Part shown: piece by piece, positions 8,756 through 19,544 of the stretch
How positions within the stretch are numbered: the stretch's first letter is position 1
Layout: each line of letters starts with the position of its first letter
NCBI GenBank assembly: GCA_963605405.1
Contig: CAVCUP010000019.1
Location: 1 to 55,851, forward strand
Direction of reading: 5' to 3'
DNA length: 55,851 nt
Source of the DNA: Paratractidigestivibacter sp963605405
Lineage (GTDB): Bacteria > Actinomycetota > Coriobacteriia > Coriobacteriales > Atopobiaceae
Program-made: the position numbers and the translations under genes
Notes under the pieces: generated by a model
Databases searched by the model: none
Told to the model about the DNA's origin: nothing
What the model saw: the letters and a program-made list of their open reading frames with translations, nothing else

Positions 8756-8784
8756 TCTTGCTTGTGCGTCTATCCGGCGTGGCC

Positions 8785-10655
<1,871 letters not shown>

Positions 10656-10656
<1 letters not shown>

Positions 10657-12893
10657 TAGCGGTCGCCTCCTTCCTTCTTTGCGCCGTCCATGACGGCGGA
10701 GATTTCCTCCTCGGTGAGCCCGAGCTCGCTCGCGGAGAGCTGCGACTGGGCGATCTCGAGATAGGCCGGGCAGCTGCGGAGAAGCTCCTCGTGCGTGCCC
10801 TGGCCGACGACAGCGCCCTCGTCGAGGACGACGATCTGGTCGGCATGCATGATCGTGGCGATGCGCTGGGCGACCACCACGAGCGCTGCCTCGGTCTGGG
10901 TGCGCGCGAGCTCGTCACGCAGGCGCGCGTCGGTCTTGTAGTCGAGCGCGCTGAAGGAGTCGTCGAACACCACGACCTCGGGCTTCTTTGCAAGGGCGCG
11001 CGCGATGGAGAGGCGCTGGCGCTGACCGCCGGAGACGTTCCCGCCGCCCTGCGAGATAGGGGAGCCGTAGCCGTCCTCGCGCTCCTCGATGAACTCGGTG
11101 GCCTGGGCCACGCGGGCGGCCTCGCGCATGTCCTCGTCGCTCACCGAGTCGCCGGCGAACTTGAGGTTGGACTCGACCGTGCCCGAGAAGAGCATGCCCT
11201 GCTGGGGGATGTAGCCGATGCGGCCGCGCAGGTCTGAGAGGGAGAGGTCGCGCACGTCGACGCCGTCGAGCATGACCTGGCCCTCCGTGACGTCGTAGAG
11301 ACGGGGGATGAGCTGGACGAGCGTGGACTTTCCCGAGCCGGTCGAGCCGATGATGCCGAGCATCTGGCCGGCGTCGACCGTGAAGCTCACGTGCGAGACC
11401 ACGTCCTCGTCGCCGTCGGGGTAGCGGAAGGCGACGTCGCGGAACTCGAGCGTGCCGCGCGGGGCGTCGTCGGCGATTCTTGCCGGCGAGGCGGGCTCGG
11501 TGATGGAGCTCTTTGTGGAGAGGACCTCGTCGACGCGCTCGCAGGCGACCTCGGCGCGCGGCAGCATGACCGAGACCATGGTGAGGATCATGAACGCCAT
11601 GACGATCTGCATGGTGTAGGAGATGAACGCCATCATGCTGCCGACCTGCATGACGCCGTCGTTCACGCCGTGGCTGCCGGCCCAGACGATGAGCACGGTC
11701 ACGCAGTTCATGACGAGCATCATGAGCGGCATCATGAAGCTCATGGCACGGTTGGTAAAGAGCTGCGTCTCCATGAGGTCGCGGCTTGCGTCGTCGAAGC
11801 GCTCGAGCTCGTGGTCCTGGCGGCCAAAGGCACGGATGGGCATGACGCCGTCGAGCATCTCGCGCGCGACGAGGTTCACGCGGTCCACGTAGCGCTGCAT
11901 CTTCTTGAACTTGGGCATGGTGAGGCCCATGAGCACGCCGACCACGGCACACACGGCGATGACGGCCACGCCGATGGTCCACTCGAGGCCCGTTGAGGTT
12001 GCGACGACGCGCATGACGGCCACGATGCCCATGATCGGCGCCATGAGGACCATGCGGATAAAGAGGGTCGCGGCCATCTGGATCTGCTGGATGTCGTTCG
12101 TGCAGCGGGTGATGAGCGAGGCCTGGCTGAACTTGCCGACCTCGGCCGGCGAGAAGCGCATGACGCGGCCGAAGGTCTCGCGGCGCAGGTCGCGGGCGAT
12201 GGTGCTCGCGGTATGGGAGGCGACGGCGCCCAAAAGCACGGTGGCCACGAGGCTCACGGCGCACAAGCCGAACATCTTGAGCGACATGCTCGTCAGGTAG
12301 CTGTTCTGGACGTCGGTGAGGCTGATGCCCTGGGCCTCGTATTCGGCGCTCACGTAGCTTATGGCGCGCTGCTCGACGATGGAACCGCCCATCTCACCCA
12401 TGGCATCGGCCATGGACTCGGCGCCCTCGACCAGCTGGTCCTTGGTGATGACGCCTGCGTCATATGCCTGACGGATTTGGTCGAGCGTGACGGTTCCGGA
12501 AAGGCCGGCGCCCGTGGAGCTCGCGTCGACGCCCTGCTCAAGGGAGAGGGCGACCGTCTCGGGCAGGCTCATGGCGCTGGCCAGGGCACTGTCGTCGGCG
12601 CGGTCGGCCTCGGTGCCTGTGTAGGTGCGGATGCCGTCGGCGTCGGCGGCGGAGTAGGCGGCCTCGACGGCGGCTGCGTCCTTATCGGACATAAACATCT
12701 TAAGGTCCTCGAGGGACTGTTCGCGGATGGTCGAAGGCACGGGGCTCTCGATGCCGCCCTGCTGGATGCCCACGTCCACGATCTCGGACATGTAGGTGGG
12801 CAGTGTGAGGTCGGCGTTGCAGCTGATGATGGTGAGCGCGATGGCGGCGATGAGCGCCGGAATGTGGTTGCGGAAGAGCTTGAGGATCCTCAT
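10656..12893 (-). CDS. ABC transporter, fused permease/ATPase (degenerate half)
   Basis: This 745-residue half-transporter partners with the next gene. After the first helix (LIAAIALTIISCNADLTLP) it carries an insertion of about 150 acidic residues, predicted outside the cell, before helix 2. The ATPase domain has Walker A GSTGSGKST and signature VSGGQ, but Walker B reads VVVFDDSFSALD, with Asp in place of the catalytic Glu. That is the pattern of the degenerate site in heterodimeric exporters. The start at 12893 overlaps the marR stop as ATGA and has AAAGGAGG upstream; the in-frame codon at 12938 lies within marR. Expression is probably controlled by that MarR protein. Confidence 0.92.
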
Positions 12894-13366
12894 CGGGCAT
12901 TCGCCTCCTTTCGTTCGTCCTCGACGATTTGGTTGCAACGTTTGAGGATGCGGACGGCCTCGCGCGCGTCGTCCTCGCCGAGCCGCGCGATGAAGGCTGC
13001 GGCGTGCTCCTCGAAGTCGCGGCGGCGGCGCTTGCGCTCGGCGTCGCCGGCCTCGGTGAGCGTGACGGTCACACGGCGACGATCGTCGGTCGCGTGCTCG
13101 CGAACGATCCAGCCCTTCTCCTCAAGGGTGCGCAGGACATTGGCTGTGCGGGCGGACGTGAGGTGGGCGCGCTCGGCGATGACGCTTGGGGTGAGCGGCG
13201 GGTCGCCCGCCTCTTCCGCGAGATGCAGCATGAGGATCACCGCCATCTCTCCGCGGGTGGCGTTGCGGAAGTCTGGCTTGATGCTGTGGCTGAAGTGGAA
13301 GAGCTGGCCGAAGAGTTCATGCATGAGCGCGCGCTGCTCGTCGGTCGGCTCGATGTTTGCTTCCAC
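12890..13366 (-). CDS. MarR-family transcription regulator
   Basis: This 158-residue winged-helix protein is the first gene of the exporter operon. The helix-turn-helix lies at LTPSVIAERAHLTSARTANVLRTLEEKGWIVRE and the wing at ATDDRRRVTVTLTEAG, both classic MarR features, with helical dimerisation ends. The stop overlaps the next start by 4 bp (ATGA), so regulator and exporter are co-translated, and autoregulation by ligand-responsive repression is expected by analogy. The upstream 30 bp on the minus strand contains GTATAAG as a possible -10 element. The ligand is unknown. Confidence 0.9.
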   Translation of the reverse strand: MEANIEPTDEQRALMHELFGQLFHFSHSIKPDFRNATRGEMAVILMLHLAEEAGDPPLTPSVIAERAHLTSARTANVLRTLEEKGWIVREHATDDRRRVTVTLTEAGDAERKRRRRDFEEHAAAFIARLGEDDAREAVRILKRCNQIVEDERKEANAR

Positions 13367-13567
13367 TGAAACCCCCTTATACTAGAAGATATTGACCGTG
13401 TGAGATTATTTCCCTACGGCGGCGAGCGGAGGCGGCGCGGCGCGCTCGTCACAAAGCCCACACACGGCATGGGAATACGGTGGGATCGCGCCGGCTGTGG
13501 CGGTCGCGAGGGCGGTGGAGGGGAGACTGTACGGGCGCGAAACGGCGCCGGCGAGCGGAGGACTGCG

Positions 13568-14197
13568 ATGGCTTATTGGGATTACGGCGAGTGCGACCAG
13601 GCCGGCAACGTGTACGGCAAGGCCAATGGCGGGCACGATTGTCTTGACGACACGCTGCGCACGGCGGCCGATAGGACCGCTGTCCAATCTCCGCGGGCTC
13701 AGGCGGCGGACAGGACGGCTGTGCAGCCCGCGCGGGCCCGCGCGGCCGTTACTGGCCCGGCGCCGGCTCCCGTGGCGTCACCGCCGCAGCATGCCGGGGC
13801 GTCGGCGACGACGGGATATGAGCGCGCGCTCGATCGGGGTAGCCGCCTGAGCCTCAAGGTCGTGCGCGTGCTTCTTGCCCTGTTGGCGGTCATGTTCGTG
13901 GCGAGCCTTGTGTACACGAGCGTCGCGGGCGTCGTATCGAAGGCCTCGTCGACGGCCGCGGCTGCGGCTGCGGCTGCGGTTTCGGCGGTGGAGGGCGGGG
14001 CCGGTTCTGCGGCGGGACAGGATTCGTCGAACCCCGTGTCGGATCTTGCGTCGGACGTTGCCGAGACCGTGGGGGAGTACGTTTCCTCGGCTCAAGACGC
14101 GGCCGACGCTGTCCGGCGCATGACGTCCGAGACCGAGTCCCTCGCCGATGGTGCCGCCTCGGCGCTCACCGAGCTCTCTCATTCGCTTTCGCGCTGA
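13568..14197 (+). CDS. Hypothetical single-pass membrane protein, Ala-rich
   Basis: This 209-residue protein begins MAYWDYGECDQAGNVYG and then has an Ala/Pro-rich region of about 80 residues with a repeated ADRTAVQ motif. One transmembrane helix follows (VVRVLLALLAVMFVASLVYTSV, about residues 98-119). The C-terminal part is Ala/Ser-rich (a run of Ala near 130) with a predicted helical tail. The start at 13568 is chosen because GGAGGACTGCG precedes it; the longer frame from 13400 has low-complexity Arg/Gly coding unlike a real gene. I do not recognise a family. It could be an envelope protein of unknown role. Confidence 0.65.
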   Translation: MAYWDYGECDQAGNVYGKANGGHDCLDDTLRTAADRTAVQSPRAQAADRTAVQPARARAAVTGPAPAPVASPPQHAGASATTGYERALDRGSRLSLKVVRVLLALLAVMFVASLVYTSVAGVVSKASSTAAAAAAAAVSAVEGGAGSAAGQDSSNPVSDLASDVAETVGEYVSSAQDAADAVRRMTSETESLADGAASALTELSHSLSR

Positions 14198-14217
14198 TTG
14201 TGGCCATCTCGTCTCGG

Positions 14218-14346
14218 CAACTTCGACTTTTGCACGACTTAACTTAGTTCATGCGAGTATCGGCTCTGGGAATCCTGGGGTTTTCGTCCCTAAACAGCTC
14301 GCCATACTCTGCGACTTCAAATTAAGTCGTGCAAAAGTCGGGGTTG
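14218..14346. repeat. 129-bp hairpin element, copy 1
   Basis: The arm at 14218-14242, containing GACTTTTGCACGACTTAA, pairs with 14322-14346 with two mismatches. The inside (about 79 bp) is not strongly palindromic. A second 129-bp copy with nearly the same arms lies at 15597-15725, on the other side of the nuclease-fold gene. No T run follows either arm, so this is not a simple terminator. It may be a small non-autonomous mobile repeat. Confidence 0.8.
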
Positions 14347-14361
14347 CTTTGAGGCGGCGGC

Positions 14362-15516
14362 TCAAATCCGCAAGAGACGGCTCCAGTCGAGCATGAGCTC
14401 GCGGTTTAGGGCCGTCTCCGCCTTGGATTGCGCCTCGGTCGGGGGCTTGCGTGTCTTTCCGAGGTTCGTGGCCACGGCGTCGAGGAACGCTTCGCGCCGC
14501 TGGAAGATAGAATCGCTGGTTGCGAGCATGACCTTGATGCCCATTTGCCCCAGCGCGGTCGCGCGGTCGAAGTCCGAGACGAAGCTGCCCCACGAGTTGT
14601 GTGCCATCATGCTCTGGCACTCTATGTCGAGTCCGCTATCCTCCCAAAAGAGGTCGCAGTAGCAGTAATTTCTGCATGCGAGCGCCTTAGCCTCTCGGGA
14701 CAAGTCGACCTTCGCGTTGAACTCAAAGTCGGCGTGGCCTTCGCCGCCGAGCCGACGGGGCAGACCGAGCAGCATTCCCGTCTGTACTTCAAGTGGCGAG
14801 GCCGCGTTCGGTTTGAGGAGCTTGGCTACGCTCAGAATCTTTGCCTTGCCTCGCGTCGACTCGCAGCTCTCCGCAAAGCCGACGATGTCGTTAACCGATA
14901 AAAGCGGGTCGCGGTTCCAGAGATTCGTGAGGCGGCCGTTCGCGACGAAGGGTCGCCAGCCTCCGCACGATGGCAGCTGCCGCTCATCGAGCAGCTTTTG
15001 CATAAAGGCCCGAATTGGGGCGGGCGGGTCGTAAATGGCAAACGAGCCGCAGAGCTCGCTGGCGATCATGTACGTGCGCAGCCATGGGGCACGTGCGGCG
15101 ACTTGCTGCAGCGCGAATGCTGGTGCGGCGGTTCGAAGGTCGTCCGTCAACTCAACTATTGAGCCGGGGGGAAGTTCGCCCGACCAAAGGCGCGGCTTCA
15201 GCAGGGTGGAGGTCCTGCGCTCTGTTTTGCTGCGGGCGAGGATGTCGACGGGCGCGTCGAGGCTCGGCGCGAAGGCCATGAACTGATCGCGGAGGGTGCT
15301 CGCCTGGCCACAGTAGCGGCGCCACGCGGGGCCGCTCGAGAAAGCTGCGCAAAAGGGAAGGGCTGAGTACAGGCCGGTCCTAAAGGCCAATAGCTCGTCT
15401 TGGCCGACGCATCGCGCGAGGGAGGAGTCGTCTTCTGGCGCCGCAACCAAGAGGCGGACCACGGGAGGGGTTCGCCAGAACTTGAGCGCCGATATGTCGC
15501 AGATGCAGGTTTCCAT
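14362..15516 (-). CDS. AbiEi/DUF559-like protein with restriction-endonuclease-like fold
   Basis: This 384-residue cytosolic protein has no obvious DNA-binding start, a middle resembling AbiEi-type antitoxin domains (APVDILARSKTER, then a helical stretch LRTAAPAFALQQVAARAP), the linker ASPLEVQTGMLLGLPRRLGG, and a C-terminal DUF559/Vsr-like nuclease fold. There CDLFWEDSGLDIECQS supplies Asp288, Glu299 and Gln301 in a PD-(D/E)XK pattern, followed by SDFDRATALGQMGIKVM. From memory, many Coriobacteriia carry related proteins. The gene stands alone between two 129-bp hairpin repeats, which suggests a cassette. Nuclease activity is inferred, and Gln replaces the usual Lys. Confidence 0.65.
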   Translation of the reverse strand: METCICDISALKFWRTPPVVRLLVAAPEDDSSLARCVGQDELLAFRTGLYSALPFCAAFSSGPAWRRYCGQASTLRDQFMAFAPSLDAPVDILARSKTERRTSTLLKPRLWSGELPPGSIVELTDDLRTAAPAFALQQVAARAPWLRTYMIASELCGSFAIYDPPAPIRAFMQKLLDERQLPSCGGWRPFVANGRLTNLWNRDPLLSVNDIVGFAESCESTRGKAKILSVAKLLKPNAASPLEVQTGMLLGLPRRLGGEGHADFEFNAKVDLSREAKALACRNYCYCDLFWEDSGLDIECQSMMAHNSWGSFVSDFDRATALGQMGIKVMLATSDSIFQRREAFLDAVATNLGKTRKPPTEAQSKAETALNRELMLDWSRLLRI

Positions 15517-15596
15517 GAAGGAACGCTATCACGTCATGGGGCGCGCGCCCGGGGCGTTTCCGCGTGCGGCGCGGGTTTTCGCCGGGCGTTTGGAGC

Positions 15597-15725
15597 CAAC
15601 TCTGACTTTTGCACGACTTAATTCGGCTTCGCTTGGTAGCGAGGGCTATTTCGGCCTCATTTGCCCAGGATTTTTGCGGGCGCTATTCGGCAAATCAAAT
15701 TAAGTCGTGCAAAAGTCGGAGTTTG
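15597..15725. repeat. 129-bp hairpin element, copy 2
   Basis: The left arm (from 15597, with CTGACTTTTGCACGACTTAA) pairs with the right arm ending at 15725 (TTAAGTCGTGCAAAAGTC). Length and arms match copy 1 at 14218, while the interior differs apart from short shared words such as AATCCTGGG in one orientation. It lies 39 bp before the nadA promoter, so it also forms the boundary of the NAD operon. Confidence 0.8.
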
Positions 15726-15763
15726 CAAGAGGGAGGGAAAAAAATGGGTTCTTTGCCACTGTC

Positions 15764-15797
15764 TTGTCACCTGTAAAGTCACGTGCCATACTGTCAA
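15764..15797 (+). promoter_or_regulatory. nadA promoter with GTCAC direct repeats
   Basis: TTGTCA (15764-15769) and CATACT (15787-15792) are spaced by 17 bp, a good sigma-70-type promoter. GTCAC occurs at 15766-15770 and again at 15778-15782, and GTCAA follows at 15793. These repeats overlap the promoter and are a plausible NiaR operator, because the repressor gene is the last gene of the same operon. The operator role is inferred. Confidence 0.5.
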
Positions 15798-15849
15798 GCG
15801 TTTTGGCCGAGTGGGTCGGTGGGGGCCGACCGTGGCAGGAAGGCATGGC

Positions 15850-16776
15850 ATGGTATCTGAAGAGATGCGCGCGGAAGTCAAGCGGCTCAAGCAGGAACAA
15901 GACGCGGTGGTCCTCGCGCACTACTACGTGACGCCGGACGCCCAGGAGCTCGCCGACTACATCGGCGACTCGTTCTTTCTCTCAAAGAAGGCTGCGACCC
16001 TCGACTGCAAAACGCTCGTGTTCTGCGGCGTTCACTTTATGGCCGAGAGCGCGAAGCTGCTGAGCCCGGGTAAGCGCGTGCTCATGCCCGAGCCGACGGC
16101 GGACTGCCCGATGGCGCACATGGTCCAGAAGGCGACGATCGACGTGGCTCGAGCCAAGTACGGCGACGACCTCGCCGTGGCCTGCTACGTGAACTCGACC
16201 TCGCAAATGAAGGCCTGGTCAGACGTGTGCGTGACATCTTCCAACGCAGTGAAGATCGTGCGTGGGCTACCGCAGAAGAACGTTCTCTTTATCCCGGACA
16301 TGAACCTGGGCCACTACGTTGCGTTGCAGGTGCCCGAGAAGAACGTGATCCTGAACGACGGGTTCTGCCCCACGCACGAGGCCATCGAGCTCGCCGAGAT
16401 CGAGGCCGCACGCGCCGAGCACCCCGGCGCCCGCGTGCTCGCGCATCCCGAGTGCGGCGACTGGGTGCTCAAGAAGGCCGACTTCGTGGGCTCTACCTCG
16501 CAGATCATCGCCGAGGCGGTGGCGAGTGACGCCAGCGACTTCATCATCGCGACGGTCCACGGCGTGATCCATGAGCTCGAGCGCCAGACCGAGGGCAGCG
16601 GCAAGCGCTTCTGGTTCCCGAAGGCCTGCCCCATCTGCCCGAACATGGCGCGCGTCACGGCCGACAAGGTCCTTGCGTGCCTGCGTGACGGCTCGGGCGA
16701 GGTCGGCCTGCCCGACGAAGGCGTCGTCTCCGGCTCGACCCGCGCCCTCGACCGTATGCTCGAGTACGCCAAGTAG
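15850..16776 (+). CDS. nadA: Quinolinate synthase
   Basis: NadA condenses iminoaspartate with dihydroxyacetone phosphate to quinolinate using a 4Fe-4S cluster. The 308-residue protein opens with LKQEQDAVVLAHYYVTPDAQELADYIGDSF, typical of the family. The expected cluster cysteines are in VFCGVHFM, HPECGDW and CPICPNM. FVGSTSQII and NLGHYVALQ are further family blocks. The start at 15850 follows AGGAAGG; the longer frame runs back through the hairpin repeat and is not coding. It is the first gene of nadA-nadB-nadC-niaR, with nadB 12 bp downstream. Confidence 0.95.
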   Translation: MVSEEMRAEVKRLKQEQDAVVLAHYYVTPDAQELADYIGDSFFLSKKAATLDCKTLVFCGVHFMAESAKLLSPGKRVLMPEPTADCPMAHMVQKATIDVARAKYGDDLAVACYVNSTSQMKAWSDVCVTSSNAVKIVRGLPQKNVLFIPDMNLGHYVALQVPEKNVILNDGFCPTHEAIELAEIEAARAEHPGARVLAHPECGDWVLKKADFVGSTSQIIAEAVASDASDFIIATVHGVIHELERQTEGSGKRFWFPKACPICPNMARVTADKVLACLRDGSGEVGLPDEGVVSGSTRALDRMLEYAK

Positions 16777-16788
16777 GGGGCGGCGACC

Positions 16789-18087
16789 ATGAAGAAGACC
16801 ATCGACTGTGACGTCGTCATCGTCGGCTGCGGCGTGGCGGGGCTCTACTGCGCGCTCAACCTGCCGCGCGCCCTCAACGTCGTGCTTCTTGCCAAGACGA
16901 CCGTGGATGAGTGCGACTCGATGCTCGCGCAGGGCGGGATCTGCGTGCTGCACGATGCCGATGACTACGAGTCCTTCTTTGAGGACACGCTGCGCGCGGG
17001 CCACTACGAGAACCGCCTGGAGTCCGTCGACATGATGATCCGCGCGAGTCGGCCCATCATCGACGACCTGGTCAAGCGCGGTGTTCGCTTTGCGCGCACG
17101 GCCACGGGCGAGCTCGATTACACCCGCGAGGGAGCCCACTCCCGCCCGCGCATCGTCTATCACGAGGACATCACCGGCGAGGAGATCACCACGAACCTGC
17201 TCGCGTGCGTGCGCGAGCTGCCCAACGCGACCGTGCTCGAGAATACCTGCATGACGGACATCCTCGAGGGCTTCGATGAGGGCGGCTCTCGCGTGTGCCG
17301 CGGCCTCCTGGCCGAGGACGCCGCGGGCGGGCAGCTGCAGATAAACGCCGACGCGACGGTTCTCGCCACGGGCGGCGTGGGCGGCCTCTACAAGCACTCG
17401 ACGAACTACCCCTGCCTCACGGGCGACGGCTGCCGTGTGGCGGCCGAGCACGGCGTGCTGCTCGAGCACATGGACTTCGTGCAGATTCACCCCACCACGC
17501 TCTGGACGGGCAAGCCGGGCCGCAGCTTCCTCATCAGCGAATCGGCACGCGGCGAGGGCGCCATCCTGCTCAACGCCGCGGGCGAGCGCTTCTGCGACGA
17601 GCTTCAGCCGCGCGATGTGGTCTCGGCGAACATCCTGGCCCAGATGCGGCGCGACGGCTCCGAGCACGTGTGGCTGAGCTTCGAGAACGTGGCGCGCTCC
17701 GAGCTCGAGAACCACTTCACGCACATCTGCGAGCAGTGCCGCCAGGAGGGCTACGATATCTTCCGTGAGCCGGTGCCCGTCGTGCCCGCCCAGCACTACT
17801 TCATGGGCGGCATCCACGTGAATTCCGACTCCGAGACCACACTGCCACATCTCTTCGCCGCCGGCGAGACATGCTGCAACGGGGTACACGGCCGCAACCG
17901 CCTGGCGTCGAACAGCCTGCTCGAGGGGCTGGTCTTTGCCCAGCGCGCCGCTGACAAGATCATGCGCGACCGCTTCGCCGCCGACACCGCGGCCCAGCTC
18001 GCCGTGGCCGCGAGCGCGCGGAGCCGCTTCGTGGCGGGCTCGCGCGACGTGACCGACGTGGCGCTTCTCTGCGGCGCCGACTGCTAA
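16789..18087 (+). CDS. nadB: L-aspartate oxidase
   Basis: NadB oxidises L-aspartate to iminoaspartate with FAD, and in anaerobes can use fumarate as the electron acceptor. The 432-residue protein has the dinucleotide-binding motif VVIVGCGVAGLYCAL at the N-terminus, SMLAQGGICV, a substrate-domain segment HMDFVQIHPTTLW and the C-terminal FAD motif GMHGRNRLASNSLLEGLV-like stretch (here NGVHGRNRLASNSLLEG). It lacks most of the C-terminal helical extension seen in longer homologues such as E. coli NadB, a form common in anaerobes. The gene lies between nadA and nadC with short gaps (12 and 26 bp). Confidence 0.95.
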   Translation: MKKTIDCDVVIVGCGVAGLYCALNLPRALNVVLLAKTTVDECDSMLAQGGICVLHDADDYESFFEDTLRAGHYENRLESVDMMIRASRPIIDDLVKRGVRFARTATGELDYTREGAHSRPRIVYHEDITGEEITTNLLACVRELPNATVLENTCMTDILEGFDEGGSRVCRGLLAEDAAGGQLQINADATVLATGGVGGLYKHSTNYPCLTGDGCRVAAEHGVLLEHMDFVQIHPTTLWTGKPGRSFLISESARGEGAILLNAAGERFCDELQPRDVVSANILAQMRRDGSEHVWLSFENVARSELENHFTHICEQCRQEGYDIFREPVPVVPAQHYFMGGIHVNSDSETTLPHLFAAGETCCNGVHGRNRLASNSLLEGLVFAQRAADKIMRDRFAADTAAQLAVAASARSRFVAGSRDVTDVALLCGADC

Positions 18088-18113
18088 AGCTCAGGCAAGA
18101 AAGGACGGATACG

Positions 18114-18968
18114 ATGACCGATCCGATGCTTCAGGCAAAGATGGACTCCGCCATTCTCCCGGCCCTTGAGGAGGACATGCCGGCCGGTGACCTCAGCACT
18201 ATGGCCGTGATGCCCGAGCCGCGTCGCGGGCGCGTGCAGCTCATCGCCAAGCAGGACGGCGTGATCGCGGGCCTCGGCGTGTTCGCGCGCGTCTTCGAGC
18301 TGATTGACGCCGGCACGACGGTGAACGCGCTCGTCGACGACGGCGACGAGGTCGCACGCGGCCAGCACATCGCCACGGTCGAGGGCGACGTGCGCGTGCT
18401 GCTGGAAGGGGAGCGCACGGCGCTGAACTTCCTCCAGCGCATGAGCGGCATCGCCACCTACACCCACCGCATCGCGCAGCTCTTCGAGGGAACGAAGACA
18501 CGTCTCGTCTGCACGAGAAAGACCACCCCTGGCCTGCGCATCTTTGAGCGTGAGGCGGTGCGTTTGGGCGGCGGCGGGCTGCATCGCGCGGGCCTTTCCG
18601 ACGCCGTGATGCTCAAGGACAACCACATCGACGCGGCCGGCGGCGTCGCGTCGGCGGTCGCGGCCGCGCGCGCGACGGCGCCCTTTACCGCCAAGGTCGA
18701 GGTCGAGTGCGAGTCGCTCGAAATGGTTCGCGAGGCTGTCGAGGCCGGCGCCGACATCATCATGCTCGATAACATGAGCCACGATGCCATGGCCGAGGCC
18801 ATCGCCCTCATCGGCGGCCGCGCGACCGTCGAGGCGAGCGGCAACGTGAGCGCCGAGAACGCCGCCGATTTCGTCGACCTCGGCGTCGACGTCGTGAGCT
18901 GTGGCGCATTGACGCACTCGGCCGGCATTCTTGATCTCTCGCTCAAGCACCTGGAGGTCTTCGAGTGA
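18114..18968 (+). CDS. nadC: Nicotinate-nucleotide pyrophosphorylase (carboxylating)
   Basis: NadC converts quinolinate and PRPP to nicotinate mononucleotide with loss of CO2. The 284-residue protein shows ALEEDMPAGDLST near the N-terminus, the substrate Arg/Lys motif CTRKTTPGLR, the GGGGLHRAGLSDAVMLKDNHI block with its binding Lys, and the C-terminal EASGNVS and GVDVVSCGALTHS segments. All are standard for the family. AAGAAAGGACGG precedes the start. Its stop overlaps the niaR start (GTGA), so the regulator is translationally coupled. Confidence 0.95.
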   Translation: MTDPMLQAKMDSAILPALEEDMPAGDLSTMAVMPEPRRGRVQLIAKQDGVIAGLGVFARVFELIDAGTTVNALVDDGDEVARGQHIATVEGDVRVLLEGERTALNFLQRMSGIATYTHRIAQLFEGTKTRLVCTRKTTPGLRIFEREAVRLGGGGLHRAGLSDAVMLKDNHIDAAGGVASAVAAARATAPFTAKVEVECESLEMVREAVEAGADIIMLDNMSHDAMAEAIALIGGRATVEASGNVSAENAADFVDLGVDVVSCGALTHSAGILDLSLKHLEVFE

Positions 18969-19513
18969 GCGCTGCGGGCGATAAGCGACGCGAGCGGATC
19001 CTTGGCATGCTGACCTCGGCCTCGGCACCCACGTCGGGGGCCGCGCTCGCGCAGGCGGCGGGCGTTTCTCGCCAGGTCGTCGTGCAGGACATCGCGCTGC
19101 TGCGCAGCCAGGGCTGGCCCATCAACTCGACCAACCGCGGCTACGTTATCGAGCGCGAGGCCACGCGGCCGAGCCGGCTCATCAAGTGCCACCACACGGT
19201 CGAGCAGACGCCCGACGAGCTCAACCTCGTCGTCGACCTCGGCGGACACGTGCGCGACGTGCTCGTCAACCACCGCGTCTACGGGCGCCTTTCTTGCGAG
19301 CTCGGCATCGCGAGCCGCCGCGACGTGCGTGCCTATATGGACCAGATCCATTCCGGCAAGTCGAGCCCGCTCATGCTCATTACCAGCGGCTATCACTTCC
19401 ATCACGTGACGGCCGAGTCCGAGGAGGTGCTCGACGAGATCGAGGCCGCCCTTGCCGACGCAGGCTTCCTCGCCGAGAAGACGGACTTCGAGCGCGAGTC
19501 GTTTGGGGCATAA
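18965..19513 (+). CDS. niaR: NiaR-type repressor of NAD biosynthesis (HTH + 3H domain)
   Basis: This 182-residue protein has an N-terminal HTH_11 domain (RRERILGMLTSASAPTSGAALAQAAGVSRQVVVQDIALLR) and a C-terminal 3H domain, recognisable by three conserved histidines in KCHHTVEQ, NHRVYG and GYHFHHV. NiaR (YrxA) proteins bind nicotinate and repress NAD genes. The GTG start overlaps the nadC stop and has CTGGAGG upstream. As the last gene of the nad operon it probably autoregulates the whole unit. The nicotinate ligand is known for relatives and inferred here. Confidence 0.9.
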   Translation: MSAAGDKRRERILGMLTSASAPTSGAALAQAAGVSRQVVVQDIALLRSQGWPINSTNRGYVIEREATRPSRLIKCHHTVEQTPDELNLVVDLGGHVRDVLVNHRVYGRLSCELGIASRRDVRAYMDQIHSGKSSPLMLITSGYHFHHVTAESEEVLDEIEAALADAGFLAEKTDFERESFGA

Positions 19514-19544
19514 TCCCCCTCGTCTCCCAACGAGAGGAATCCTC

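Noticed and set aside
13400..13567. N-terminal extension of the Ala-rich membrane protein
   Set aside because: The extra residues are Gly/Arg-rich noise, and a good ribosome site sits just before the ATG at 13568.
14218..14346. Simple intrinsic terminator
   Set aside because: The stem is long, but the loop is about 79 nt and no T run follows; the same element recurs at 15597 with conserved length.
14362..15725. Insertion sequence or transposase gene
   Set aside because: The protein has no DDE or HUH transposase motif, and no short target-site duplication could be identified at the hairpin ends. A cassette is proposed only as a hypothesis.
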